NCBI RefSeq assembly: GCF_000276665.1
Contig: NW_004955466.1
Span: 4,578,679 to 4,642,678 of the forward strand
Source of the DNA: Chinchilla lanigera
Taxonomy: Eukaryota > Chordata > Mammalia > Rodentia > Chinchillidae
Reading direction: 5' to 3'
DNA: 64,000 nucleotides
Below, one piece after another: positions 1-9,875 of the stretch. The notes under the pieces were generated by a model. The model worked only from the letters and a program-made list of their open reading frames with translations, did not search any database and had not been told where the DNA came from. Made by a program: the position numbers and the translations under genes. Position 1 is the first letter of the stretch. The number at the start of each line of letters is the position of its first letter.

Positions 1-2040
1 CTTCACTCTCCACTCTGGGTATTTATTTATTTGTGACTCACGAGCCTTTGTAAACCAATTATCATGTGCAAACAGCGCTTATTGCAAAGCAATAAAAAAT
101 GGTAAATTCTCCCCTTATCTAAATTAATTGCTCTCAGCCACAGACATGCAGAGAATGGCTGGCTTTAAAACTCACATGGTTAAGATTGCAGATATATAGG
201 CAGGCTAGTCTGGCCCTCCTTGAGAACCTGGAAGTGCCGAAACACCATGTCCGGCAGACCAGAGAACTCGTATCAGGGTCACCTTTGGGGTCAGGGGAAA
301 AGGGAGAATAAAGTCAGAAAAATCCCCGGTTTCTCTGAGCACCCTTTCCCCAGAACATCGGAAGACACAGCACAGAAGAGGCACCTCTTCCAAGTGTACT
401 AGCCAGTAAAATGAAGGGGAAGAACATTTTAGTCCAGTTAGACATGGCAGATTGAATATTCACTGTTATCTTTAGTTTCACAAAAATCTTCAGCAAAAAT
501 ATTGTCGAATAAGGCTGAAATCTAAACCAACAAGAAAAACAAATCAATTGTTTCCAGAATCCCAGAGAGATTCGGATATTGGGGCAACTGGTTTTTCCAA
601 AGGTGGGATTCCTGGGCACATCTGAAAACAGGAGAACTTGAAAGTTTGTGTAAAAAACAAAACAAAACCAAAAAAAACCCGTTTGGCTCGTTTTCAGTTT
701 CTTTCCCCCAACTCTTCCTGGCAAGCAACTGCCCCTCCTCTGTCCTCTGGGATCATATTCAGGAGATAGACTTGGCATAGCTGGGAGAAAGAGAAAAACT
801 AAGGCTTCATACAGTTACCCATAAGGAAATTACTAGTTGAATAAGACCTAGGGTAGCCAGACTGAGTAAGTTAAAACAAAAGATTCTCAGATAAATTTGA
901 ATTTTGAATAAAAAAGGAACAATTTTGTAGAGCAAATATGTTCTATGCATTAGTTGGAACTATAGAAAAAATATTTATTGTTTATCTGAAACTCACGTTT
1001 ACCTGGTTATATATATTTTAACTGGCATCTCTCGCTACCACCCCAAATTTTCTAATCAGCGCCTGAATCTTCCATAAGAACTACCACCAAGTATGTGAGG
1101 AAAGCCTCTGATGGCAGACAGAGGTTTCAAGGTACTCCCACTGACTAAACCTAGGTCAAACTGAGGGTCAAAACACATTAGCTAAAAGTCCAGAGAGGAA
1201 TGAGATATCGGCAGTTTCAAAGTAACTCCCTACTAAACACTCATTAAGCACGAAATAACTGCTTTCTGATTTTCCAAAGTGCCGGGATCATGTAAGTCAA
1301 AGAGACTGAGCAACTCTTTTAGACTGCAGGAGTCTGCAGACACTGAGAGGACTGTCAAAGCTTGAATGGGATCTAAGCTTTGGATAAGAGTAATGCATCA
1401 AGATTAATACCTTAATGTTTTTCATAGCTGTTTTTTGTTTTCATGGGTTATGTCCTTGAAGAAGAAAATATACACTAAAATTTGGAGCATGACAGGGCAT
1501 CAAATCAACAACTCCTTCTCAAATATTTTCCAGGGAAAAGTTCTGCACACTGTAGTTGCATCTTGAAGTACGTGATTATTTTATGAGATATGCCACTTTG
1601 TCAGAAGGATGATTTTGGGTTGAAGACAATGCAGACACAGCACACAAATCTCTTTATCCACTTCTCCCAAACACCAATTTGCCTAAAAGAAGTTTTAGAC
1701 TCAATCAGCAGAGCGTCATCTACACAGCAACCCTTACTAAAACTAGCCTTATCTTCCATTAGTTTCCTCCATAGATTAACCTTCCACAGTTTGCAGCCAC
1801 TAAAAAGCTAAAACCTCTTTTCCTGTGTCTGGTCCTTCTCCACATGCTGTTCTTTGTTGTTCAGATGCGGTATAAGCCCCAAGTCCCAACCACACCCTTT
1901 GAATTACTCACCACTGAATTTCAACCAGGTGTGTGCAGGCCACGTATGTCAATAAACTCTGTTTGCTTTTCCCTTGTGATTCTGTCTTTGTCAGTTTGCT
2001 TTCCAGGGCTCCAACTACAGAACCCAGGAGGATGGGAAAA
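1..2040. other. Single-copy AT-rich DNA, no gene recognised
   Basis: I see no repeat family, exon or RNA gene here. Short frames occur on both strands (for example 314-778 on the minus strand) but none resembles a known protein. The first 120 bases hold several transcription-factor-like words (TGACTCA at 34-40, CCAAT at 55-59, a split ATTGC/GCAAT palindrome at 81-93) and could be a conserved noncoding element. That is a guess from composition only. Confidence 0.5.
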
Positions 2041-2135
2041 AAAAGGTGTTTTTTTGTTTTTTTTTTTAAGCTTCCCCTATAGTTTCAAAACAGACCAAAA
2101 AAAAAAAACAAAAACAAAAAACAAAAAAAAAACAT
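2041..2135. repeat. T-rich and A-rich low-complexity pair
   Basis: A T-rich run (about 2048-2068) is followed 30 bases later by an A-rich run with scattered C (about 2096-2134). The two could pair imperfectly. No SINE body is attached to either tract. Confidence 0.6.
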
Positions 2136-2567
2136 ATCACACAGGTGTGATGATTAAGTGATCTAAGTAGACCGTGGGTGCTGTAAAGCAGTGGTTTTCT
2201 GCCATTTGGATTCCATGTTCCAATAAAACTGTTTTAATGGGAGAAATAACATAGTTATGATCTTTTTATTTATCCTCATTAAAAGAATGATATTAAGAAG
2301 AATAAGACCACCATCAATTACTATCACTATTATTATTATTAGCATTATTTCAGAAGTGATTATTTTTGTGAGGAGTATTCTACTTAGGCACAATCTCAAG
2401 AGATGCAAATTAAATACATTTGCCTTTAAGAAAAACTCAGCACATTATCTTCATTCTTATCATTTTGTCATTGTACCAACCTGTGAAAACATGAACCAGG
2501 CGGGCTACAGCTCCACACTTGGGGCTCAGTCTTTCTCCTTTCCTTCACCGTTTACCTACCCTATCTA

Positions 2568-2775
2568 TAATGCTTTACTGTCCAAGATGGTAGGCATTAT
2601 CCACATGTGACTACCAGGCACTTGAAGAGTGATTTCCTCATTGTAAGATGAAGCGCTGTAAGATGTACATGTCAAATATACGCTGGATTTCAAAGATATA
2701 GTATGAAAAATGTAAAATAGCTCAGTAATTTTACGTTGATTATGTGAAAGTAAAAGGAAAAAGTCTTGATAAATC
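2568..2775 (-). mobile_element. hAT-type MITE (MER63/Blackjack-like, name uncertain)
   Basis: The order of words 'tactgtccaagatgg', 'ccacatgtgactacc', 'gcacttgaagagtg', 'gctgtaagatgtac' and 'tagtatgaaaaatgtaaa' follows the end of a mammalian non-autonomous hAT element whose terminus reads CTGTCCAATATGGTAGCCAC. It is an old, diverged, one-ended copy. Orientation is assigned by that terminus and is tentative. Confidence 0.55.
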
Positions 2776-2786
2776 AACATTGAAAG

Positions 2787-2910
2787 TTTTTTTTCTTTGT
2801 TTTGTTTTTAGGCAGGGTTTCAGTATGTAGTCCAGGCTGGCCAATGATCCTCCTGCCTCAGCCTCGCAATTGCAATTGCTGGGATTACATCACACACCCC
2901 CATACTGGCA
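2787..2910 (-). mobile_element. B1 SINE
   Basis: Antisense B1: T-rich head (complement of the A tail), then 'ggcagggtttcagtatgtag', 'tccaggctggcc', 'tcctcctgcctcagcctc' and 'gctgggattaca'. The doubled 'ggctggcc' segment of the full-length copies in this window is missing, so part of the body is deleted. B1 derives from 7SL RNA and was mobilised by L1. Confidence 0.85.
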
Positions 2911-4335
2911 ACATTGGAAGAACTTTTCAAAATGAAGTCAGGAAACTATAAGGAAGCAGAATTCATGCATAACTCCTGCAGCTGTCTAGGCCTGTGAACT
3001 TTGATTACCTTTTAACTGCAGGCATCTAAAACAGATAATTACATCTTGCCCAGAGAGTTAAGATACTTATCAGTTATTTATCAGTTCTTGTTTTACAGAT
3101 ATTTTTACCAAGTAAGACATTATTTTCTTTATCTTTTATGGGTCATATAGCCCTGTCACACTGCCCTTGTTCAAAATTACAACAGAAGTTTTTCCACAAA
3201 AGAATTTTTTCTGCCTTGTAGTAAATCAACAGTTTGCTGAAGAAGTTCCCACTTTCCTTGCCTTCTATAGAGAACACTGATTCAGAGCTATTCAAACTTG
3301 AGTCTCCTGAATTGCAGTTCATAAAACCCCCCAAAGAAGGTCCTTTTTAATTTTGTAGTTTCTGAGTTTGATCACCAGTGAAAATTGTAATATTTGAGAC
3401 CTACTGGGTTAAGCGTATTATATTATTAGAATTAATTGCCTTTACTTTCTTCACTGTAGGTACAAGAAAATTTAAAACTATATAGGCAGCTTACAGTATA
3501 TTTCCACTAAGCAACATTGTTCTGAATATAATTTCTTTTCCAGATCATTTTGCAAGCTTTGATTATAAAGAGTTGGGAGAGGAAGAGAACTGAGATTAGA
3601 AACATGGAAAGAGAGGGGTTGAATAAAAATAGGCACGCACACGGCCTGGGTCCTGGAAACCATTTGGGGGATTTGGTGGTCAAATTTCACTGGGTGCAGA
3701 TTACGGGAAAGGAATATAAGAAATGTCCCCTGGGTGAAGAATCCGATGCCCTGTATTGCTCTTTTAGAGATCTGCATCTCTAAAGATTGGAATGTATGTT
3801 TAATACCTTCTTGGCTCCTACAATAGCGTCTCTGATTACGATTCTAGGAAACAGCCTTCCAAGGACCTCAGAATTTACTTGAGATACTTCATTATTCTAA
3901 ATATTTATTAAATTAGTCCACAAAGTGTTTTAGGGTTTTCCTTTCCATTCTTTTATTTTTTTTCTACTGTTTCACATGGGGCCTAGGGTAACACAACAAA
4001 GGTAAGTTGTTCAGTGCTGGAAGGACGTTTCTAGATTCCCAGCCCGCCCAGCCCCACCCCATCTCCTGCCCAGTTAGACTTTGCCTGGTATTCCTGTGGG
4101 GTTCATGGACAAGTGCCTCCTTACTGAGGTTTTCTCACCCCCTTGGCTTTGTTAAAGATGAGGACTCATTTGCTTAATGAGATGCCCCTTTCCTACCCTC
4201 CTCTTACATTAATTATTCAGGCCTTTCCTTTCTACTTCCTGAATACTCATTCTGATGAGCTATTGTGTATATATATCCTGGCAATAACTTACAATAATGT
4301 CTTTGGATCAGAGCTTAAGAGTATGAATTCCTTTT
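2911..4335. other. Unassigned single-copy DNA
   Basis: No repeat or exon recognised. Frames at 3478-3777 (minus) and 3550-3783 (plus) overlap each other and match nothing I know. Confidence 0.5.
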
Positions 4336-4339
4336 CTCT

Positions 4340-4870
4340 GCAAGAAAACACAGATGCCAAGAGGGGAAAGCTTATAGCTTTCCAAGGTCCAACCCTTCAA
4401 GGCTGGTTCCTCTCATCTCACCTCAAATATCACTGCTTTTCTTCAGTACACAGTCAATGGTAGCAATTTCTCTGCCTCATTCACTCTACATAATACATAA
4501 GATCTCATTTTCTTTATAGTATTTATTGTAACCTTAAATTTTCTTATTCACTCATTTTCTGTCTTCTCTATTAGAACATAAACGCCATAAGTATAGAGAC
4601 CTTGTCTGTCTATGCTATATTTCCTTCACATCACATACTAGGGGCTTAACAATTTCCAGTAGCAATATGTACAAAGCCCTGGGTTGGGGGCTGGGGATTT
4701 AGCTCAGCGGCAAAAGCGCCTGCCTGGCAAGCGCAAGGTCGTGAGTTTGGTTCCCGGTACCGGAGAAAAACAAAAAAAAAACAAAAAAAAAACAAAGCCC
4801 TGGGTTGGATCCCCAGCACCAAAAAAAATATGTATAATTTGTTAATAAACAAGTGAATGATTGGGGGGAA
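4340..4870 (+). mobile_element. LINE L2, 3' end, interrupted by an ID SINE
   Basis: The sense L2 3' region is recognisable from words such as 'tcacctcaaatatcac', 'ttagaacataaacgcc', 'gagaccttgtctgtct' and, after the SINE insertion, 'taataaacaagtgaatga', which corresponds to the usual 'caataaatgtttgttgaatga' L2 terminus. L2 is an ancient, inactive mammalian LINE. The copy is strongly diverged and its 5' limit is uncertain. It is split by the young ID element at 4688-4791. Confidence 0.6.
4688..4791 (+). mobile_element. Young ID-type SINE with perfect 17-bp target duplication
   Basis: tRNA-derived SINE: 'gggctggggatttagctc' carries an intact A-box-like TAGCTCAGCGG, and the B-box region reads 'gagtttggttcccgg'. 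An A-rich tail with C interruptions follows. The 17-bp duplication 'acaaagccctgggttgg' occurs at 4671-4687 and 4792-4808 without a mismatch, which argues for a recent L1-mediated insertion. The target is itself the end of an older ID copy ('ccctgggttggatccccagc'). Confidence 0.93.
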
Positions 4871-5600
4871 AGAGTAACAAGGAAGAATTAGGACAGAAAT
4901 CGTGTCTTTCTTTGTTCTTTAAGGGGGACTGCGAGGCATCAGACACTGAAGAGTGCTTAGTGAAGCCACAGGCAGTTGAGGCCTTGTAGCTAGAAGACAA
5001 GAGCAGGGTGCTTCAAGTGGAAGTGGTATTCCCATTATTTTGCTTCAAGGTGAATGTGGCCTTGGAATAGGTTCTTGCCAAAAGGATTAGAACAGAGGGA
5101 AGGAGAAGAGATTAACATGAAGTTGATCACTCCAAACTTCAAAAGGTACGTACTGTACCTGGCACATGCCCAGAGCACAAGCGGTAGGTGTGGATGGGAA
5201 AAGCTCAGGTGCAAGCCGTGGCTCACACAGAAGACTCGTGTGCAGTCAAGTGTGGCCCACGAACGATGTGACACTGTAGGAAATGGAATTAAGAGGCTCA
5301 GTAATGGTGCAGAGGTGCCTACATTTCCAAAAGGAAGTGGGCCTAGGAGGAAGGTCATTCCAGATCTTATTTTGGCAAGATTTCAGACAGAAATGTGCAT
5401 GGTCCTGGGAGCCTGTCTGGAACAAATAGACCAGAGGCAGGTTAGCAAGCCCCCCCTCCCTTCAAGCGAATGCCTGGAAATGTCTAGCGGGTTCAGGAAA
5501 AGTCGGGCTGCCAGCTGGAGTCTGCTCCACGGAGGTAAGAAAATGTGGAGGGGAACAACAGTGCCTTGACTGGCGTGAGTCCTTGCTTTTCAAAATGGTT
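4871..5600. other. Unassigned DNA with a long frame
   Basis: A 171-codon plus-strand frame runs from 5054 to 5569, but its translation has no domain, signal or composition that I recognise. The words around 5340-5420 ('ggaaggtcattccaga', 'cagaaatgtgcatggtcctg') faintly resemble antisense L2. I treat the frame as chance. Confidence 0.45.
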
Positions 5601-5601
5601 C

Positions 5602-5662
5602 GGGGGTAGGGGTGTAGCTCAGTGTAGAACACTTGCCTAGCTAGGCTCAGTCCCCAGTATCT
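5602..5662 (+). mobile_element. Old ID-type SINE, 3' part eroded
   Basis: 'ggggtaggggtgtagctcag' followed by 'acacttgcctagctaggc' and 'tcagtccccagtat' matches the ID body with a deletion in the middle. No clear target duplication is left. Confidence 0.75.
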
Positions 5663-6364
5663 AAAGGTTTAGATCTGTGATCTCATTTGATTACTTTTCC
5701 AAACCCGGGAGTTGGGCAGGCAAATGCTGCTTCCATAGTAATTTATAGATGTAGAGTCTGAAGCACAAAAAGCCAACTTGCTTAAAATTAGGGGCAAACC
5801 ATTACTCTGCTGACCGGGCCTCTAACCATGTGGAAGCCCTGAATCAGAATCTCTGACGATATGCTTAAAACGATCCCCTACAGGAGAAGAAAAAAATATC
5901 TTTCCCTTCTATAGTTTGGAGCTCTTGGCTAGGGCCCCTGTAACAAAAGACAGATTAATGAGAAAGGGGAAAATAAATAAATAAATATATATATATATAT
6001 AGTATATAACATGGCAGCCCTCATAAAGCCATGAAGACCTGAAGAAATAGCCAGAGTGAGTGTTTTTATAGTAGGTATGAAGGATACAGAGTGGTGAAAA
6101 AATATGATAGGATGAAGAAGTGTAAGCTAAGTGGTGATCTCAGGGGAAAGAGCCAGGCCTGTCCCTTCAGGTTCCTCTCTGTGTCCTTTTATTGTCAGAG
6201 GTCAAATGCTTCTTCCTCAAGGTCACATGAAGGTCTCAAAACCTGCTTCCAGAGAAGGTCAGAAAGTCCTTCTGCAAATGTCGTTTCTCAAACACCTGAG
6301 ATTAAACTGTCTTGGGATGCCAAGGGAGTGTGTCCTGGGTCCCCCTACCCACGCAACAAGTCCT
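5663..6364. other. Possible old LTR or MITE remnants, unidentified
   Basis: The stretch from about 5925 ('gacagattaatgagaaa') resembles the start of the unidentified repeat at about 34610 ('gacagtagattaacagga'), so both may belong to one old LTR family. A short TAAA/TA tract sits at 5971-6008. Two overlapping frames (6091-6366 and 6131-6490) are unrecognised. Confidence 0.3.
5971..6008. repeat. (TAAA)n then (TA)n microsatellite
   Basis: Four AATA-type units run directly into about nine TA units. It may be an expanded A tail, but no SINE body adjoins it. Confidence 0.85.
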
Positions 6365-6369
6365 AACTT

Positions 6370-6452
6370 AGAGGATATCTGGGGTCATAGCCCAGAAATC
6401 TGCACCGTGCTGTATTGTGAATTCCAGGCGATTCTTATGCATCTTAATTGTT
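6370..6452 (+). mobile_element. hAT-type MITE fragment (MER1 group, name uncertain)
   Basis: 'ctggggtcatagcccagaaatctgc' in phase with 'ccaggcgattcttatgcatc' corresponds to the inner and 3' part of a common mammalian hAT MITE (…ctggggtggggcccagcaatctg…ccaggtgattctgatgc…). Only one half is present. Confidence 0.5.
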
Positions 6453-7121
6453 TAGCAAGACCAGCCGCCTTTAACCTTACAGCAGTGTAACCGTTAAGGC
6501 GTTGGCTCAGTTCTGAGCTCATCAATTCCAGTATTCTTTTTCTCAACCAGTTCCCCCTTTGAGCTGGAAACACAGGACGTTCCTTAGAAGAAAGTTTTGC
6601 ATGACTGAAAAAAGTAAACAAATGTTGACAGGGATTATTTGAAGCTTTGACCGGGAACCCTGCACAATTAAATTTTAGATTGTAAAACATGGGAGAAGCC
6701 TGTGACGCTGCTCTTCAGCTGTTGAAGCGACATCTAACCCAACTAGCTGATCAAGTGTCACAGGACCAAAAAGAATTGACAAAGAGCTTTAGACTCACCG
6801 CACTGGCAGACCAAAGCTCTATTGACAGGCTGGAAGGCTGTTGAAACAAGATACGCTGCAACAAGTTCTGAAGCGAAATAAAGAAAGCGTTTCAAACAGT
6901 TGAAAGTTTACAAAGTGGAGGTGGGGGAGGGCCAACCACAACATTCAAAGCAATTTAAGGAAATACCAGGGTCAAGACAGACTGGATTCTTAGAGAGAAA
7001 GGAATGGGATCTATAGTCTATTTTTAATGTAAAATAATGAGCTTGTCTGAGTAAATAAGATTATTGCCCTTAATAAGGACCATAGTAATTGTCAATGAAA
7101 GTTCTACAGCATTTAGTGAAA
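6453..7121. other. Unassigned DNA
   Basis: No repeat, exon or RNA gene recognised in this stretch. Confidence 0.45.
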
Positions 7122-7265
7122 GCCAGGCATGGTGGCACATGCCTGTAATCCCAGCACTTGGGAGGCTGAGGCAGGAAGATCATTGTAAGTTCAACACCAG
7201 CATGGGCTACAAAGTGTGTTCAAGGCCAGCCTGAACTGCATAGCGAGACCCTGTCTCAAAAAGAC
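7122..7265 (+). mobile_element. B1 SINE with the doubled segment
   Basis: 'gccaggcatggtggcacatg', 'cctgtaatcccagcac', 'gggaggctgaggcaggaag', then a doubled segment ('agttcaacaccagcatgggc' and 'gttcaaggccagcctgaact') and 'gagaccctgtctcaaaaaga'. The Pol III box A lies in the 5' third. The tail leads into a CA microsatellite. Confidence 0.93.
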
Positions 7266-7284
7266 ACACACACACACACACACA
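7265..7284. repeat. (CA)10 microsatellite in a B1 tail
   Basis: Uninterrupted CA units directly follow the A-rich end of the B1, a common place for microsatellites to start. Confidence 0.9.
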
Positions 7285-7655
7285 TGCAAGTTCTGTCCAT
7301 ATAAAAGTAATCAATGAGAGACTCCAAGGCAGAGTGATAAGAAGAGAAACAATGCCTGACAGTCCAATCTTTCCTTGGTTAAAATGTGGGACTCAGAAGG
7401 GATTGTTGACAGTCATCTCCGGTGGGCGTTAGATGATGCCATCTGACCAGGGCAGGCACCTGGGGGTAGGGGGATTGGGCTGTGAACTAGAACTGGTTGA
7501 ATTGGCTGGAAGCAGACTAGTCATGAGCAGGAGTAGGGGTGGGGTGGGGGCGAAGCTATAGGTGTTGGCAGCAACCGCAGTGGCGGACGGTGTACCTAAG
7601 TCTGCCTCCTGGGTGTCATTTCGGTGTTTCTTCTTGCCACTGCCCCACCACGCAG

Positions 7656-7972
7656 ATGGACCTTGAAAATATTATGCTAATGAAGTAAACAAGCTAGAAA
7701 AGGACAAGTAATGGATGATTCCTTCTGTATGATGCTCGTAGAGTAGTGAACTTCACAGAGATAGAAGAATGGTGGTTTCCAGGGGCTGGGGGTGGGGAGG
7801 GACGGGAGTCAGCGTGTGAAGGCATCAGCGTCAGCTGGGGACGAGGAAGAGGTTCTGGGGTGGACGGTGGTGATGGCTGCACACGACGCAAGTGTACGCA
7901 GTGCAACCGAACGGCCCACGGCTAACGCGGTAACTTTTGTTATGTGTATTTTACTACAATAAATAAAAAAAT
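7656..7972 (+). mobile_element. L1 3' end (L1ME/L1M type)
   Basis: 'ccttgaaaatattatgctaa', 'gtaatggatgattcct', 'atggtggtttccaggggctg', 'ggacggtggtgatggctgc' and the final 'ttatgtgtattttactacaa' plus an A-rich tail follow the known 3' end of old mammalian L1M elements in sense orientation. It is 5'-truncated and inactive. Confidence 0.8.
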
Positions 7973-8204
7973 GAGTGTGCCCTGTTTATGAGTATCTCCC
8001 CGCCCTCATACCCTCCGGGCAAGAGAACACAGGCCTGGGGACAGCACAGGGAGTCCCTCTCAAGCTCCAGACTTTTTCATCCTTCTTTAAAACGTCAGTG
8101 AAAGCACCACAAAGAAAGAACAAGACAAATCCAGAAAGTGAGATAGTCTATGAAAAGATGGCTTGGTCTCTCCAAAAGCCAGTGCTCCTAAAAAAGAAAA
8201 GCTG

Positions 8205-8605
8205 GAGTGTTTTATACTGTGGGTGTGCTTTGTCCCCTCCGAAGCTCATTCGAAATTTGATCCCTAATGTAACAAAGCTGAAAAATGGTGGGGATTTTAG
8301 GAGGTAGCTAGGTGGTTAAGAGGGATTAGTAGAGTTCTGGATTAGTTACTGGGAGAGCAGATAACTAATAAAGCAAGACTATTCCTCCGGTTTCATTTTT
8401 TCTACATATTCTTGTTCATCCCTTTGCTTTTCTACCATGTTATAACACAGCATAAGGCCCTCACCAGAAGCCCGGAAGATGTTGGCTCCATGTTTTTGGA
8501 CTTCCCAATCTCCAGAACTGTGAGATAAATAAAACTTTATGCTTTATAAATTATCCAGGCTTCTATATTCTGTTGCAGCAACAGAAGACTGACTGTGACA
8601 GGAAT
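8205..8605 (+). mobile_element. MaLR LTR (MLT1/MST-like), solo
   Basis: Sense LTR signature: a 5' part with 'gtcccctccgaagctcattc' and 'ttgatccctaatg', then 'ggccctcaccagaagcc', 'ccagaactgtgagataaataaa' (the AATAAA polyadenylation signal of the LTR) and 'ctgttgcagcaacagaagac'. MaLRs are non-autonomous ERVL-type LTR retrotransposons. No internal region follows. Confidence 0.75.
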
Positions 8606-9129
8606 GTTATTCTAGATTCCAGACACTACAGAGACATAACAAAACACAATACATGAAGGGTGCGTGCTTGGTTCCCACCTGCAAAAAACAGTTCTAAAAG
8701 ACATTTGCAGAACAATGAAAAAGTATAAAAATGTACTGAATATTAAACAATATTCAAGAATTATTCTTAATTATTTTGCAAATGGTAATTGGGTTGTGAT
8801 TATGTAAGAGAATCTCTATTTGGTGAAGCTATAAGCTGAAGTATTTGGGAGTGAAATATCATAATGCTTGCTGCTGACTTTCAAATTATTGAGAGGAAAA
8901 TATATGCATATACATAACAATAAAGTATCACTCCTCCATCAAATCCTCCACTAACAGCAAAAGAAAATGGCAGAGAAATAGAACGATAGTTAAATTTAAA
9001 TGATGTGTATAAAGGTGTTCATTGTATTAGTGTTTTTATCTGGCAATTTTTAAATTGAAGCATTAAAATGGAGTATTTATGGGTCAAAAGTATAAAATTG
9101 CTAATTTATGCTTTCTCATCAAAACCATT
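8606..9129. other. Unassigned AT-rich DNA
   Basis: No repeat family or exon recognised. Confidence 0.45.
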
Positions 9130-9345
9130 ATTACTGTCAGTTCCTAAGGATTCAGAGTATACCAGACACTTTGCTAAACCTTTGCACACATTATTTCATT
9201 TGATTCTCAAAGAAGGTACTGTTGTTACCCTCACTTTTACAGATGAGGAAACTGAGATGCAAAGATTAAGAAACTTTTCCAAAATTTTACATCCAGTAGG
9301 TGACAGAGCCGAGATTCACTTACAGACAGTCTGGCTGAAGACGAG
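9130..9345 (-). mobile_element. MIR SINE
   Basis: Antisense MIR core: 'cattatttcatttgattctc', 'cttttacagatgaggaaactg' and 'ggtgacagagccgagattc'. The minus-strand reading gives the tRNA-related 5' end to the right. It accounts for most of the 101-codon frame at 9068-9373, so I do not call a gene there. Confidence 0.85.
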
Positions 9346-9659
9346 GTTTCCTTTGCAGATCTGGAAGTACTGAAGAAAATTTTGGACATGGAGGCAAGAG
9401 CAAGCCATGGTCATTAACAGGGTATTTCAAAAATCTAGGAGGAGGATTTACTCAGGCAGCAGGACCCAAAGGTAAAAGCCTTTGTCATCTGTATTTGACT
9501 AGTAAATCTGGGTAGTCACTGCTCCCCAGCGATTACCTCATGTGCAGCCTTAGGCAGTGTGGGAACCAGTGTAAATATCCTAGCTCTTTCTAGTTGCAGC
9601 TCCAGAGGCTTGCCTGAGGCCCCTGGCTCTATGGTCTACACCTGGCTCCTTTAGACAGT

Positions 9660-9875
9660 AACAACAATAATTATGGCCACTGATATTATATAACATTTGC
9701 ACTGTGCCAGGCTCTCTTCTAAATGCCTTAAATATACAAACAAATCCTCACTTCACTTCTGTGCAGTAGATGTGCTATTTTCCCCATTCTAGAGATAAGA
9801 ACACTGAGGCGTGGAACATTAGTAGATGCCTGAAGTCACACTCGTTCAAAGTGAAGGAACTCAATACCAACTAGA
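9660..9875 (-). mobile_element. MIR SINE
   Basis: Antisense MIR: 'actgtgccaggctctcttct', 'ccattctagagataagaacac' and 'ctgaggcgtggaac', followed by eroded tRNA-related sequence. It is an old, diverged copy. Confidence 0.75.

Noticed and set aside
4688..4791. tRNA gene
   Set aside because: The A- and B-box words are present, but the A-rich tail, the target duplication and many copies show an ID SINE. No cloverleaf with paired acceptor stem is evident.
5054..5569. 171-codon plus-strand open frame
   Set aside because: No recognisable domain, no clear splice or start context, and parts faintly resemble antisense L2. A frame of this length is not rare in 64 kb read six ways.
9068..9373. 101-codon frame with a conserved look
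   Set aside because: It is mostly an antisense MIR.
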